This document shows positions 25,376-32,127 of a stretch of DNA of 64,000 bases, one piece after another (the stretch's first letter is position 1; every line of letters begins with the position of its first letter). The notes beneath the pieces were generated by a model that was not told where the DNA came from, ran no database searches, and worked only from the letters and a program-made list of their open reading frames with translations. The position numbers and the translations under genes were made by a program. Source of the DNA: SPCO01 sp964579825 (GTDB taxonomy: Bacteria > Chloroflexota > Limnocylindria > Limnocylindrales > CSP1-4); NCBI GenBank assembly GCA_964579825.1, contig CAZOHT010000002.1, forward strand, positions 1-64,000, in the 5' to 3' direction.

Positions 25376-26920
25376 TCAGACGTCCGAATCCGGGAAGCTC
25401 GCCTTGCGACGATCCATCCAGTCGACGAGGGCTTCGTGGATGCCCTCGTCCAGCGGCGGCATCTCGTACTCCGCGAGCCGCTGCTTCCAGCGCCGGTTGG
25501 CGCGCTGGGCGGCGTCGAGCCCACCGTCGAGCTCCCACTGCTCGAAGCTGTCGTTGTTCGACAGCTCGGAGCGCCAGAAGGCGTTCTCGAAGTTGGCCAG
25601 GGTGTGCGGGGACCCCAGGAAGTGCTGGCCAGGGCCACCCTGCAGCATCGCGTCCAGGGCGTAGCCGTTGTCGGTGGTGTCGACGCCGGCGATGTAGGCC
25701 GCGGTCATCGACGCCTGATCCTCGTCCAGCATGAACTTCTCGTAGCCGATGGCGAGCCCACCCTCCAGCCAGCCGGCGGTGTGGAGGTTGAAGTTGACCC
25801 CGGCCTGCATGGTGGTCATGAAGCTGATCGCGCTCTCATAGGCGGCCTGGTAATCCGGCAGCTTGGACGCGGTGAAGTTGCCGCCGCTCCGGAACGGGAC
25901 GCCGAGGCGTCGGGCGAGCGCGGCCAGCACGAACAGGACGAGCTGCGGCTCCGGCGTCCCGAACGTCGGGGCGCCCGTCTGCATGGACATCGAGGACGCG
26001 AACGAGCCGAAGATGACCGGCGCCCCGGGCCGGACGATCTGGCAGAACGCCATGCCGGCGAGGGCTTCGGCGAGGGTCTGGGTGGCCTGGGCGGCGACCG
26101 TCACCGGGGCCATCGCCCCACCCAGGATGAATGGCGTGATGAGCATGATCTGGTTCGCCTGCGCGTAGGCCTTGGCCGAACCGAGCATGTTGAAGTCCCA
26201 CGACATCGGCGAGTTCGCGTTGGCGAGGCCCATGATCACGTGCTCACGCTCCATGGTCTCCGCGCCGAACACGATGCGGGCCATGTCCACCGAGTCCTGC
26301 GCCCGGCTCGGGTGGGTGACGGAACCCATGAACGCCCGATCCGAGTAGCGGATGTGGCTGTAGACCATCTCGAAGTGGCGCTTGTTGACCGGCAGGTCCA
26401 CCGGCTCGCACAGCGTGCCGCCGCCGTGGTGGAGCGTTCGACTCGTGTAGGTGAGCTTCACGAAGTTGCGGAAGTCCTCGATCGTCGCGTACCGCCGGCC
26501 GTCGTCCAGGTTGTGGATGAACGGCGAGCCATAGGTGGGCACGAGGACCATGTGCGGGTCCCCGATGACGACGCTCCGGGCCTCGTTCCGGGCGCGCTGG
26601 GTGAAGATGCGCGGCGCCGTGGCGTTGATGAGCGACCGGCAGAGGCCGCGCGGGAACCGGACGCGCATCCCGTCGGCGTCCGCGCCGGCCGACCGGAAGA
26701 TGTCGACGGCCTCGGGGTAGTTGACGATCTCGATGCCGACCTCTTCGAGCAGGGTGTCGGCGTTGTGCTCGATCGTCTCGAGGCCCTCGGTCGAGATGAC
26801 CTCGACGGGCGAGAGCTTGCGGGTGAGGTAGGGCAGCGTGTCGAGCCCGCGCGCGAGGCGTTCGGCCTGGCGGGCGGTGCGACCCCGACGCGTCCCGTGT
26901 TCGGTCTCGCTGGTGGTCAT
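25376..26920 (-). CDS. MttB-superfamily corrinoid methyltransferase, non-pyrrolysine type (2)
   Basis: A 514-residue paralogue of the methyltransferase at 13060, only moderately similar. Landmarks: LSPVEVISTEGLETIEHNAD near 36, ITPFILGGAMAPVTVAAQAT near 265, RPGAPVIFGSFASSMSMQTG near 295 and LPDYQAAYES near 350. There is no in-frame amber codon. It should move a methyl group from a quaternary or tertiary amine to a corrinoid protein that is not encoded here. GAGGGAG precedes the ATG. It is followed by the TMADH-like oxidoreductase, suggesting sequential demethylation. Its upstream region abuts the assembly gap. Confidence 0.9.
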   Translation of the reverse strand: MTTSETEHGTRRGRTARQAERLARGLDTLPYLTRKLSPVEVISTEGLETIEHNADTLLEEVGIEIVNYPEAVDIFRSAGADADGMRVRFPRGLCRSLINATAPRIFTQRARNEARSVVIGDPHMVLVPTYGSPFIHNLDDGRRYATIEDFRNFVKLTYTSRTLHHGGGTLCEPVDLPVNKRHFEMVYSHIRYSDRAFMGSVTHPSRAQDSVDMARIVFGAETMEREHVIMGLANANSPMSWDFNMLGSAKAYAQANQIMLITPFILGGAMAPVTVAAQATQTLAEALAGMAFCQIVRPGAPVIFGSFASSMSMQTGAPTFGTPEPQLVLFVLAALARRLGVPFRSGGNFTASKLPDYQAAYESAISFMTTMQAGVNFNLHTAGWLEGGLAIGYEKFMLDEDQASMTAAYIAGVDTTDNGYALDAMLQGGPGQHFLGSPHTLANFENAFWRSELSNNDSFEQWELDGGLDAAQRANRRWKQRLAEYEMPPLDEGIHEALVDWMDRRKASFPDSDV

Positions 26921-26965
26921 CGGTCGCTCCCTCGTGGTGGCCCGGCGGATCGGTCCATGGTACGC
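26911..26965. repeat. 55-bp contig end, left copy
   Basis: These 55 bases, which include the start codon of the second MttB-like gene, recur exactly at 27066-27120 on the other side of the N-run. This is most simply an uncollapsed overlap between neighbouring contigs. Confidence 0.9.
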
Positions 26966-27065
26966 NNNNNNNNNNNNNNNNNNNNNNNNNNNNNNNNNNN
27001 NNNNNNNNNNNNNNNNNNNNNNNNNNNNNNNNNNNNNNNNNNNNNNNNNNNNNNNNNNNNNNNNN
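26966..27065. other. Assembly gap of exactly 100 N
   Basis: One hundred N characters, a common placeholder length. Because the same 55 bases sit on both sides, the true distance is probably zero and the real sequence probably joins 26965 directly to 27121. Any reading frame across it is meaningless. Confidence 0.98.
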
Positions 27066-27120
27066 TGGTGGTCATCGGTCGCTCCCTCGTGGTGGCCCGG
27101 CGGATCGGTCCATGGTACGC
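27066..27120. repeat. 55-bp contig end, right copy
   Basis: An exact duplicate of 26911-26965. It contains a second, spurious copy of the MttB start codon and its ribosome site. Confidence 0.9.
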
Positions 27121-27156
27121 ACGCTCGTGCAAACGGGGTAGCCCGCGGCCGCAACG

Positions 27157-29142
27157 TCAGAGGCGCAACCCGAGCGCCCGACCCTCGTAGATGGCGAGGC
27201 TGCCCCGGCGAGCCGCCACGCAATCGCCGACGGCGTGGAACGAGACCCCGGACGCGGTCAGGGCGTCGGCGAGGTCGGTGACCGGCGTCGCGGTCTCGGC
27301 GATGACCAGCGTGTCGGCGGGGAGTTCGCGCGTGTCGCCACTGATCGTCGTTCGGACGACGGCCGCCCCGGGACGCCACGACACGACCACCGACCCGGTC
27401 AGGGACCGGCCACCCGCCCGGCCGTACCGCTCCCGCAGCGGGCCGTCCGCCGCGCTGTGGAACAGGCCGCCGGCCACGACCGGGGCGGATGTCACGAGGG
27501 TCACGTCGTGACCCCGCTCGGCGAGGTGGAGCGCCGTCCCGATCCCCCGCCAGTCGCCGAGGTCGTCGAGCACCACCACCCGGGGACCGGCCTCGGCGAC
27601 CCCATCCAGGATCGCCTGCACGGAGGCGACGCCGGGTCCATCCGTCCCGGGCAGGCGGTCCTGCGACGGGAGGGCGCGCTGGAACCCGGTGAGCGGCGGC
27701 CGCGACCCGGTGGCGAGGACGATCTCGTCCGCCCCGAGCGCCTCGATGTCGGCGGCGACGACGTCCATCCCGAGGCGGATATCCACCCCGAGTCGCTCGA
27801 GCTCCCGCTCATACCAGGCGAGGAGATCCGTGATCTGGCCACGTGACGGCTGGAGGCCGGCGAGCCGGAACTGACCGCCGAGCCGATCCGTCCGCTCGAC
27901 CAGCGTGACCCGGTGGCCGCGTTCGGTGGCGACGCGGGCGGTCTCCAGGCCGGCCGGCCCGGCCCCGACGACCAGGACATGGCGCGCGACGGACGCCGGC
28001 TCGAACCGGTCCCCGCCCCACTCCCACTCGCGTCCGGCGGACGGATTGACCAGGCACGAGATCCAGTAGTCGCGCGACCGTCGGCCCCAACACAGCTGGT
28101 TGCACGAGATGCACGGGCGGACCGTGTCCGCCCGACCGGCGCGGGCCTTGGCGACGAGGTGCGGATCGGCGATCTGCCCGCGGACGATGCTGACCAGGTC
28201 CGCCTGACCGGCGGCCAGCACCGCTTCGGCCGCCTCGGGCGTGCGGATGTGGCTCTCGGCCTGGACGAGCGCGTGCGTGACGACGCGCTTCATGGCGGCC
28301 GCGAACGGCGCCCCGAGGCGCTGCTCGTAGAGCGATGTCGGCATGATCTGGTAGAAGTCGAAGTACGAGCCCGTGCCGCACGTGACGTAGTCCATGAGCC
28401 GACGCTCGTCGTGCCAGGCCACGATGGCCACAGTCTCCTCGAGCGACAGCGTCGCCTCCGAGGCCGGGTCCACGTTGATCGCGAGCCCGACGATGAAGTC
28501 GTCCCCGCAGCGCTCGCGGATGCCGGCCAAGATGCGGCTGGAGAACCGCATCCGGTCCTCGGGCGTCGCACCCCACTCGTCCGTCCGCCGGTTGGACCAC
28601 GGCGCCCAGAACTGGTCGATGAGCGCGTTGTAGGTGGCGAATACCTCGACCCCGTCGAAGCCGGAGGCCTGGGCGCGGACCGCGGCCGCGATGAAGGCCT
28701 CGATCGTTTCCTCGATCTCCGGGACCGTCATCGCGTGGCTGCCGTCGGAGTCGTGATAGGACGGCAGGCCGGACGGCGACCAGTTCGGTGCGAACGAGTT
28801 GTCGGCGTCGCCGTGCTGGCCCACGTGGTACAGCTGCTGGATCATGATGACCCCGGGGCCCGCCTCGCGGCAGGCATCCACCAGGCGACGGAAGGGTTCG
28901 ATGATCGCGTCGTCCCCGTGGCGGAAGTTGCCGCGCGTCAGCACGGCGGTCCGATGGACCGGCACGGGCTCCACGACGATCATCCCCGCGCCGCCGAGCG
29001 CGCGCTCGCGGTAGTAGCCGATGTGCCGCTCGCCGGGCAGGCCGCCCTCGGCCATGTTGGCCGTGTGGGCGCCGAACGTGATCCGGCTGCGCAGGGTCCT
29101 GTGGCGGAGCTGGAGCGGTTCGAAGACGTGCGGAAAGCTCAC
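27157..29142 (-). CDS. Fe-S NADH:flavin oxidoreductase (2,4-dienoyl-CoA reductase/TMADH family)
   Basis: A 661-residue protein with an OYE-type FMN barrel (about 5-335), a complete four-cysteine cluster motif C344-x2-C347-x3-C351-x11-C363, and a C-terminal FAD/NAD domain (VLVVGAGPAGLETARVA, from about 385). The full cluster contrasts with the paralogue at 23293. Family members reduce enoyl-CoA or oxidatively demethylate amines; location beside MttB favours the latter. The GTG start at 29142 sits 6 nt after a TACCCT box (29149-29154), as in other leaderless genes here; the longer frame upstream shadows the next gene. Confidence 0.85.
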   Translation of the reverse strand: MSFPHVFEPLQLRHRTLRSRITFGAHTANMAEGGLPGERHIGYYRERALGGAGMIVVEPVPVHRTAVLTRGNFRHGDDAIIEPFRRLVDACREAGPGVIMIQQLYHVGQHGDADNSFAPNWSPSGLPSYHDSDGSHAMTVPEIEETIEAFIAAAVRAQASGFDGVEVFATYNALIDQFWAPWSNRRTDEWGATPEDRMRFSSRILAGIRERCGDDFIVGLAINVDPASEATLSLEETVAIVAWHDERRLMDYVTCGTGSYFDFYQIMPTSLYEQRLGAPFAAAMKRVVTHALVQAESHIRTPEAAEAVLAAGQADLVSIVRGQIADPHLVAKARAGRADTVRPCISCNQLCWGRRSRDYWISCLVNPSAGREWEWGGDRFEPASVARHVLVVGAGPAGLETARVATERGHRVTLVERTDRLGGQFRLAGLQPSRGQITDLLAWYERELERLGVDIRLGMDVVAADIEALGADEIVLATGSRPPLTGFQRALPSQDRLPGTDGPGVASVQAILDGVAEAGPRVVVLDDLGDWRGIGTALHLAERGHDVTLVTSAPVVAGGLFHSAADGPLRERYGRAGGRSLTGSVVVSWRPGAAVVRTTISGDTRELPADTLVIAETATPVTDLADALTASGVSFHAVGDCVAARRGSLAIYEGRALGLRL

Positions 29143-29180
29143 CCGGGTAGGGTACGTCGCGCGTGCGGCCGGTTCGAGCC

Positions 29181-30194
29181 CTAGTGCGGGACCGGCTGGG
29201 CCGAGCCGTGGCCGGCCGGGGCGGCGGCCTCGACGACCGGTGGCACGCGATGCCGGAGCGCGACGTACGCCACGACCCCACCGATCGAGGTCACGGCCAG
29301 GATCATGACGTGGACCAGGAGGGCCATCGCGAAGGCCGGGTCGCGCTCGATCCCGAACAGGGCGCAGATGGACACCGCCGTGAGCTCGAAGGTCCCGACA
29401 TAGCCCGGCCCGGACGGCACGATCGTCGCGAGCGCGACACCGCTCGAGAGCAGCGCGCCCTGGGCCAGCGTGAGCTCGATACCGACCGCCTGGCCGGCCG
29501 CGAGGAAGGTCAGGATCGATGCGGACCAGGCGATGGCGCTGAAGACGAGCGCGCCCGCCACGGTCCGCGGATGCGCGACGACGGCCAGTCCCTCGCGGAG
29601 CATCCGGCCGAGTGCGACGATCCGTGGCCAGCGCTCGACGTACGCCGCGATACGCTCCGCGCCTGGCAACCGGTGGGCAGCCACGCCGACCCCGAGCCCG
29701 ATGACGAGCAGAGACGCGAACGCCAGGCCGAGCAGGACCGCGCTGGTCATGACCCCGCGGATGCTCAGGACGAGGACCGACAGGGCCGCGATGGCGACGA
29801 CGACGACCGTGTCCACGACCCGCTCCACGACCACGGTCCCGAGCACGGTCGCGCGCGGCACGCCTTCCTTCTCGCCCAGGGAGTGACTGCGGACGAGTTC
29901 GCCCAGGCGCGCTGGGAGCACGTTGTTCGCGAGATAGCCGATATATGTGTAGCCGAGCACGCGCCGGTACGGGATGGACGCGATCGGTGCCAGCAGCGTC
30001 CGCCAGCGGCCGCCGCGCGCGGCCACGTCCAGGCAGACCATGACGAACATGAACGCGACCCACGTCGGGTCCGCGGTCCGCAGCGTGTCCGCGGCGGCCG
30101 CCAGGTCCACCGAGCGCAGGACCAGCCAACTGGCGACCACGCTGATCCCGATGCCCAGGACGGCCCGGGCGATGGCCCGACGACTGAACCTCAT
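29181..30194 (-). CDS. Lysylphosphatidylglycerol-synthase-like membrane protein (flippase-like)
   Basis: A 337-residue polytopic protein of the LPG synthase TM / UPF0104 family: about eight hydrophobic spans, an RGGRWRTLL motif near 60, then YTYIGYLANNVLPARLGELVRSHSLG near 83 and SGVALATIVPSGPGYVGTFE near 265. It lacks the catalytic lysyltransferase domain of MprF. Stand-alone members next to glycosyltransferases are thought to move or anchor lipid-linked sugars. It starts 10 bases after the GT2 gene stop, so the two form an operon. Confidence 0.85.
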   Translation of the reverse strand: MRFSRRAIARAVLGIGISVVASWLVLRSVDLAAAADTLRTADPTWVAFMFVMVCLDVAARGGRWRTLLAPIASIPYRRVLGYTYIGYLANNVLPARLGELVRSHSLGEKEGVPRATVLGTVVVERVVDTVVVVAIAALSVLVLSIRGVMTSAVLLGLAFASLLVIGLGVGVAAHRLPGAERIAAYVERWPRIVALGRMLREGLAVVAHPRTVAGALVFSAIAWSASILTFLAAGQAVGIELTLAQGALLSSGVALATIVPSGPGYVGTFELTAVSICALFGIERDPAFAMALLVHVMILAVTSIGGVVAYVALRHRVPPVVEAAAPAGHGSAQPVPH

Positions 30195-30204
30195 GCGGCG
30201 GGCC

Positions 30205-31014
30205 TCACTCGACCGGGCGGCGCGCCCGGAGCTTGTGGGACGGCCGCAGGCTCGTGCGGTGGAGGAGGTAGCGCAGGACGACGCGGAGGGTGGACAGGCC
30301 GTACACGACACTGCGCTTGAACCCGACCGAGCTGGCCTCGTCGAAGTAGCGGGTCGGGACGCCGATCTCACCCACCCGGTCGCGCATCCCGGCCGCCACG
30401 ACCTGGGCGATCAGCTCCTGGTCGAACACGAAGTCGTCGCTGTTGTGGGCATACGGGATGGTCTCGAGCAGCTCGCGGCTGTAGGCGCGCAGGCCGGTGT
30501 GGTACTCGGACAGGTGGAGTCCGAAGGCGAGATTCTCGATGCCGGTCAGGAACCGATTCGCCGCGTACTTCCAGCGCGGCATCCCGCCCGCCAGCGGATC
30601 GCCGAGGAAGCGGCTGCCGAGCATCAGGTCGCGTTCGCCTGCCATGATCGGGGCGACCAGCTGCGGGATCCGCGTCGCGTCGTACTGGTAGTCCGGGTGG
30701 AGCATCACCACGACTTTCGCGCCGGCCTCGAGGGCGGCGTCGTAGCAGGTCTTCTGGTTGCCACCGTAGCCGCGATTCTGCGCGTGGATGATGACGTCGA
30801 GACCCAGTTGTCGGGCGATCTCGACCGTCTCGTCCTTCGACACATCGTCGACGAGGATGATCCGGTGGACCAGGTCGTGCGGGATGTCCGCGTACGTTCG
30901 CTCGAGCGTCCGTGCCGCGTTGTAGGCGGGCATGACGATGACGACACGCGTGTCCACCGGTGCGGACGCGAGGGTGGGTCCGGTCGCGTCGCGGGGCTCG
31001 ATCGAGGGATCCAT
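30205..31014 (-). CDS. GT2 glycosyltransferase, dolichol-phosphate-mannose-synthase type
   Basis: A 269-residue GT-A fold enzyme. Motifs: VVIVMPAYNAARTLE at 23-37, ILVDDVSKDET near 53, the HPDYQYD metal-binding segment near 105, and LGSRFLGDPLAGGMPRWK near 133. No C-terminal membrane spans, as in DPM1-like enzymes that load a sugar onto a polyprenyl phosphate. The GT39 enzyme at 32128 could use such a donor. AGCGTA on the plus strand (TACGCT on the coding strand) lies 8 nt before the ATG. Confidence 0.9.
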   Translation of the reverse strand: MDPSIEPRDATGPTLASAPVDTRVVIVMPAYNAARTLERTYADIPHDLVHRIILVDDVSKDETVEIARQLGLDVIIHAQNRGYGGNQKTCYDAALEAGAKVVVMLHPDYQYDATRIPQLVAPIMAGERDLMLGSRFLGDPLAGGMPRWKYAANRFLTGIENLAFGLHLSEYHTGLRAYSRELLETIPYAHNSDDFVFDQELIAQVVAAGMRDRVGEIGVPTRYFDEASSVGFKRSVVYGLSTLRVVLRYLLHRTSLRPSHKLRARRPVE

Positions 31015-31135
31015 CGGGCGGAAGCGTACCGCAGCGCACCGTCCTGACTACGGCACCATGGTCCCGGTAGGTCACAGAGCCGTCACGACCGGTGTGGGAC
31101 CATACCCGCAGCCACCCACGCGCTTCGAGGCCCCC

Positions 31136-31738
31136 ATGTACGAACGACTCTTCGGCTCCAAGACCGCCGATCCCGCCATCGCCGAGCGCATCCCGCCCGG
31201 CCAGTACAAGACCGACAAGTTCCCTATCCTCCACTACGGATCCGTGCCGCGCACGGACCTCGCGACCTGGGACTTCAAGGTCTTCGGCGAGGTCGATTCG
31301 CCGCTCACGCTGACGTGGTCGCAGTTCAAGGACCTGCCGCGCAAGACCGTCCACACGGACATCCACTGCGTGACCCGTTGGACCAAGCTCGACACGACCT
31401 GGGAGGGCGTCCCGATCCAGGCCATCCTGGAGCTCGCCGGTGTGCGCCCGAGCGCGACCCACGTCGTCTCCCATGCCGAGCAGGGCTACACGGCCAATGT
31501 GCCGCTGTCGGTGCTCGATGACGACGACGTCCTCCTCGCCGACACGTTCGGGGGCGAGCCGCTGGAGCTGGAGCACGGCTATCCGCTGCGCCTGTTGATC
31601 CCGAAGAAGTACTTCTGGAAGAGCAGCAAGTGGGTCCGCAGTCTCGAATTCCTGGACCACGACCAGCTCGGCTTCTGGGAGCGCTACGGCTACAACAACG
31701 ACGCGGACCCCTGGAAGGAAGAGCGCTTCAGCGAGTAG
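31136..31738 (+). CDS. Small sulfite-oxidase-fold molybdopterin protein (YedY/MsrP-like)
   Basis: A 200-residue protein covering only the molybdopterin-binding sulfite-oxidase domain. C78 in DIHCVTRW is the expected molybdenum ligand, followed by W.GVPI, an ADTFGGEPLELEHGYPLRLLIP segment and the KKYFWKSSKWV motif. Family members reduce or oxidise small molecules (MsrP repairs methionine sulfoxide). There is no Tat signal and no haem partner, so it appears cytosolic and its electron partner is unknown. The ATG at 31136 has GAGG just upstream; the frame is open further back but overlaps the divergent GT2 gene. Confidence 0.86.
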   Translation: MYERLFGSKTADPAIAERIPPGQYKTDKFPILHYGSVPRTDLATWDFKVFGEVDSPLTLTWSQFKDLPRKTVHTDIHCVTRWTKLDTTWEGVPIQAILELAGVRPSATHVVSHAEQGYTANVPLSVLDDDDVLLADTFGGEPLELEHGYPLRLLIPKKYFWKSSKWVRSLEFLDHDQLGFWERYGYNNDADPWKEERFSE

Positions 31739-31772
31739 CCGGCGGGCAGCCGAGGTTTCCGTCGGCCGCCTG

Positions 31773-31802
31773 GAGCTCGGGGGCCGGACCTTGGCGCGCG
31801 GA
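31773..31802 (+). repeat. 30-bp direct repeat, copy 1
   Basis: Matches 31836-31865 at 28 of 30 bases, with a 63-base period. Both copies centre on GGGGGCCGGACC followed by TGGCGCGCGGA. Confidence 0.75.
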
Positions 31803-31835
31803 GGGTCGCCCGCGGCCTGCGGGGGGTGCCGCCTT

Positions 31836-31865
31836 GAGCTGGGGGGCCGGACCGTGGCGCGCGGA
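31836..31865 (+). repeat. 30-bp direct repeat, copy 2
   Basis: Second copy of the repeat at 31773-31802, with two mismatches. It ends 16 bases before the inverted-repeat element. Confidence 0.75.
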
Positions 31866-31881
31866 TCGTTGGCCCGTCGCG

Positions 31882-32034
31882 TATCGACGCCATCGCTATG
31901 AAGACGGCAACGGCATCGACATCGCCGATCCGGACCGTGGTCGACGGCTGGCGTGAGCGTGAGAGCGGCGCGTTCGACCTGCCGCCGGATGCCGTGGAGG
32001 CACGCTTGATCGCGTCGTAGCGATGGCGTCGATA
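31882..32034. mobile_element. 153-bp element with 17-bp perfect terminal inverted repeats (MITE-like)
   Basis: TATCGACGCCATCGCTA (31882-31898) is exactly inverted at 32018-32034. The repeats tightly enclose a 40-codon frame whose ATG begins on the last base of the left repeat and whose TAG is the first three bases of the right repeat. A related single copy lies at 5268. No clear target duplication and no transposase are seen; it may be a MITE, a REP-like element or a paired regulatory site. Confidence 0.45.
31898..32020 (+). CDS. 40-residue putative peptide inside the inverted-repeat element
   Basis: ATG to TAG frame with a Thr/Ser-rich start, then VVDGWRERESGAFDLPP and EARLIAS at the end. 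There is no good ribosome site and no recognised family. It may be a chance frame; its exact fit between the repeats is the only reason to list it. Confidence 0.25.
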   Translation: MKTATASTSPIRTVVDGWRERESGAFDLPPDAVEARLIAS

Positions 32035-32087
32035 TCGAGGTGACGACGGCGAGCCGAGTCGACCTCGGCCGGTCGGTGCGGGCTGGA

Positions 32088-32105
32088 TTCTCAGCGGGTT
32101 CTCAG
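32088..32105 (+). promoter_or_regulatory. TTCTCAG direct repeat before the GT39 gene
   Basis: TTCTCAG-CGGG-TTCTCAG: two identical heptamers with an 11-base period, one helical turn apart. This layout is usual for OmpR/PhoB-type response regulators. It ends 22 bases before the ATG of the mannosyltransferase gene. Confidence 0.45.
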
Positions 32106-32127
32106 GGCCACGGACCACGATCGCCCC

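Larger units (their letters stand above)
31739..32127. other. 389-base intergenic region rich in repeats
   Basis: Between the molybdoprotein and GT39 genes lie a 30-bp direct repeat (31773 and 31836), an inverted-repeat element with a 40-codon frame (31882-32034), a short hairpin GCCGAG-TCGAC-CTCGGC (32053-32069) and a direct-repeat regulator-like box (32088-32105). No conventional gene is seen. Confidence 0.7.

Noticed and set aside
26911..27379. Open frames reading through the N-run on both strands
   Set aside because: They cross 100 unknown bases flanked by a duplicated contig end, so they are artefacts of the assembly.
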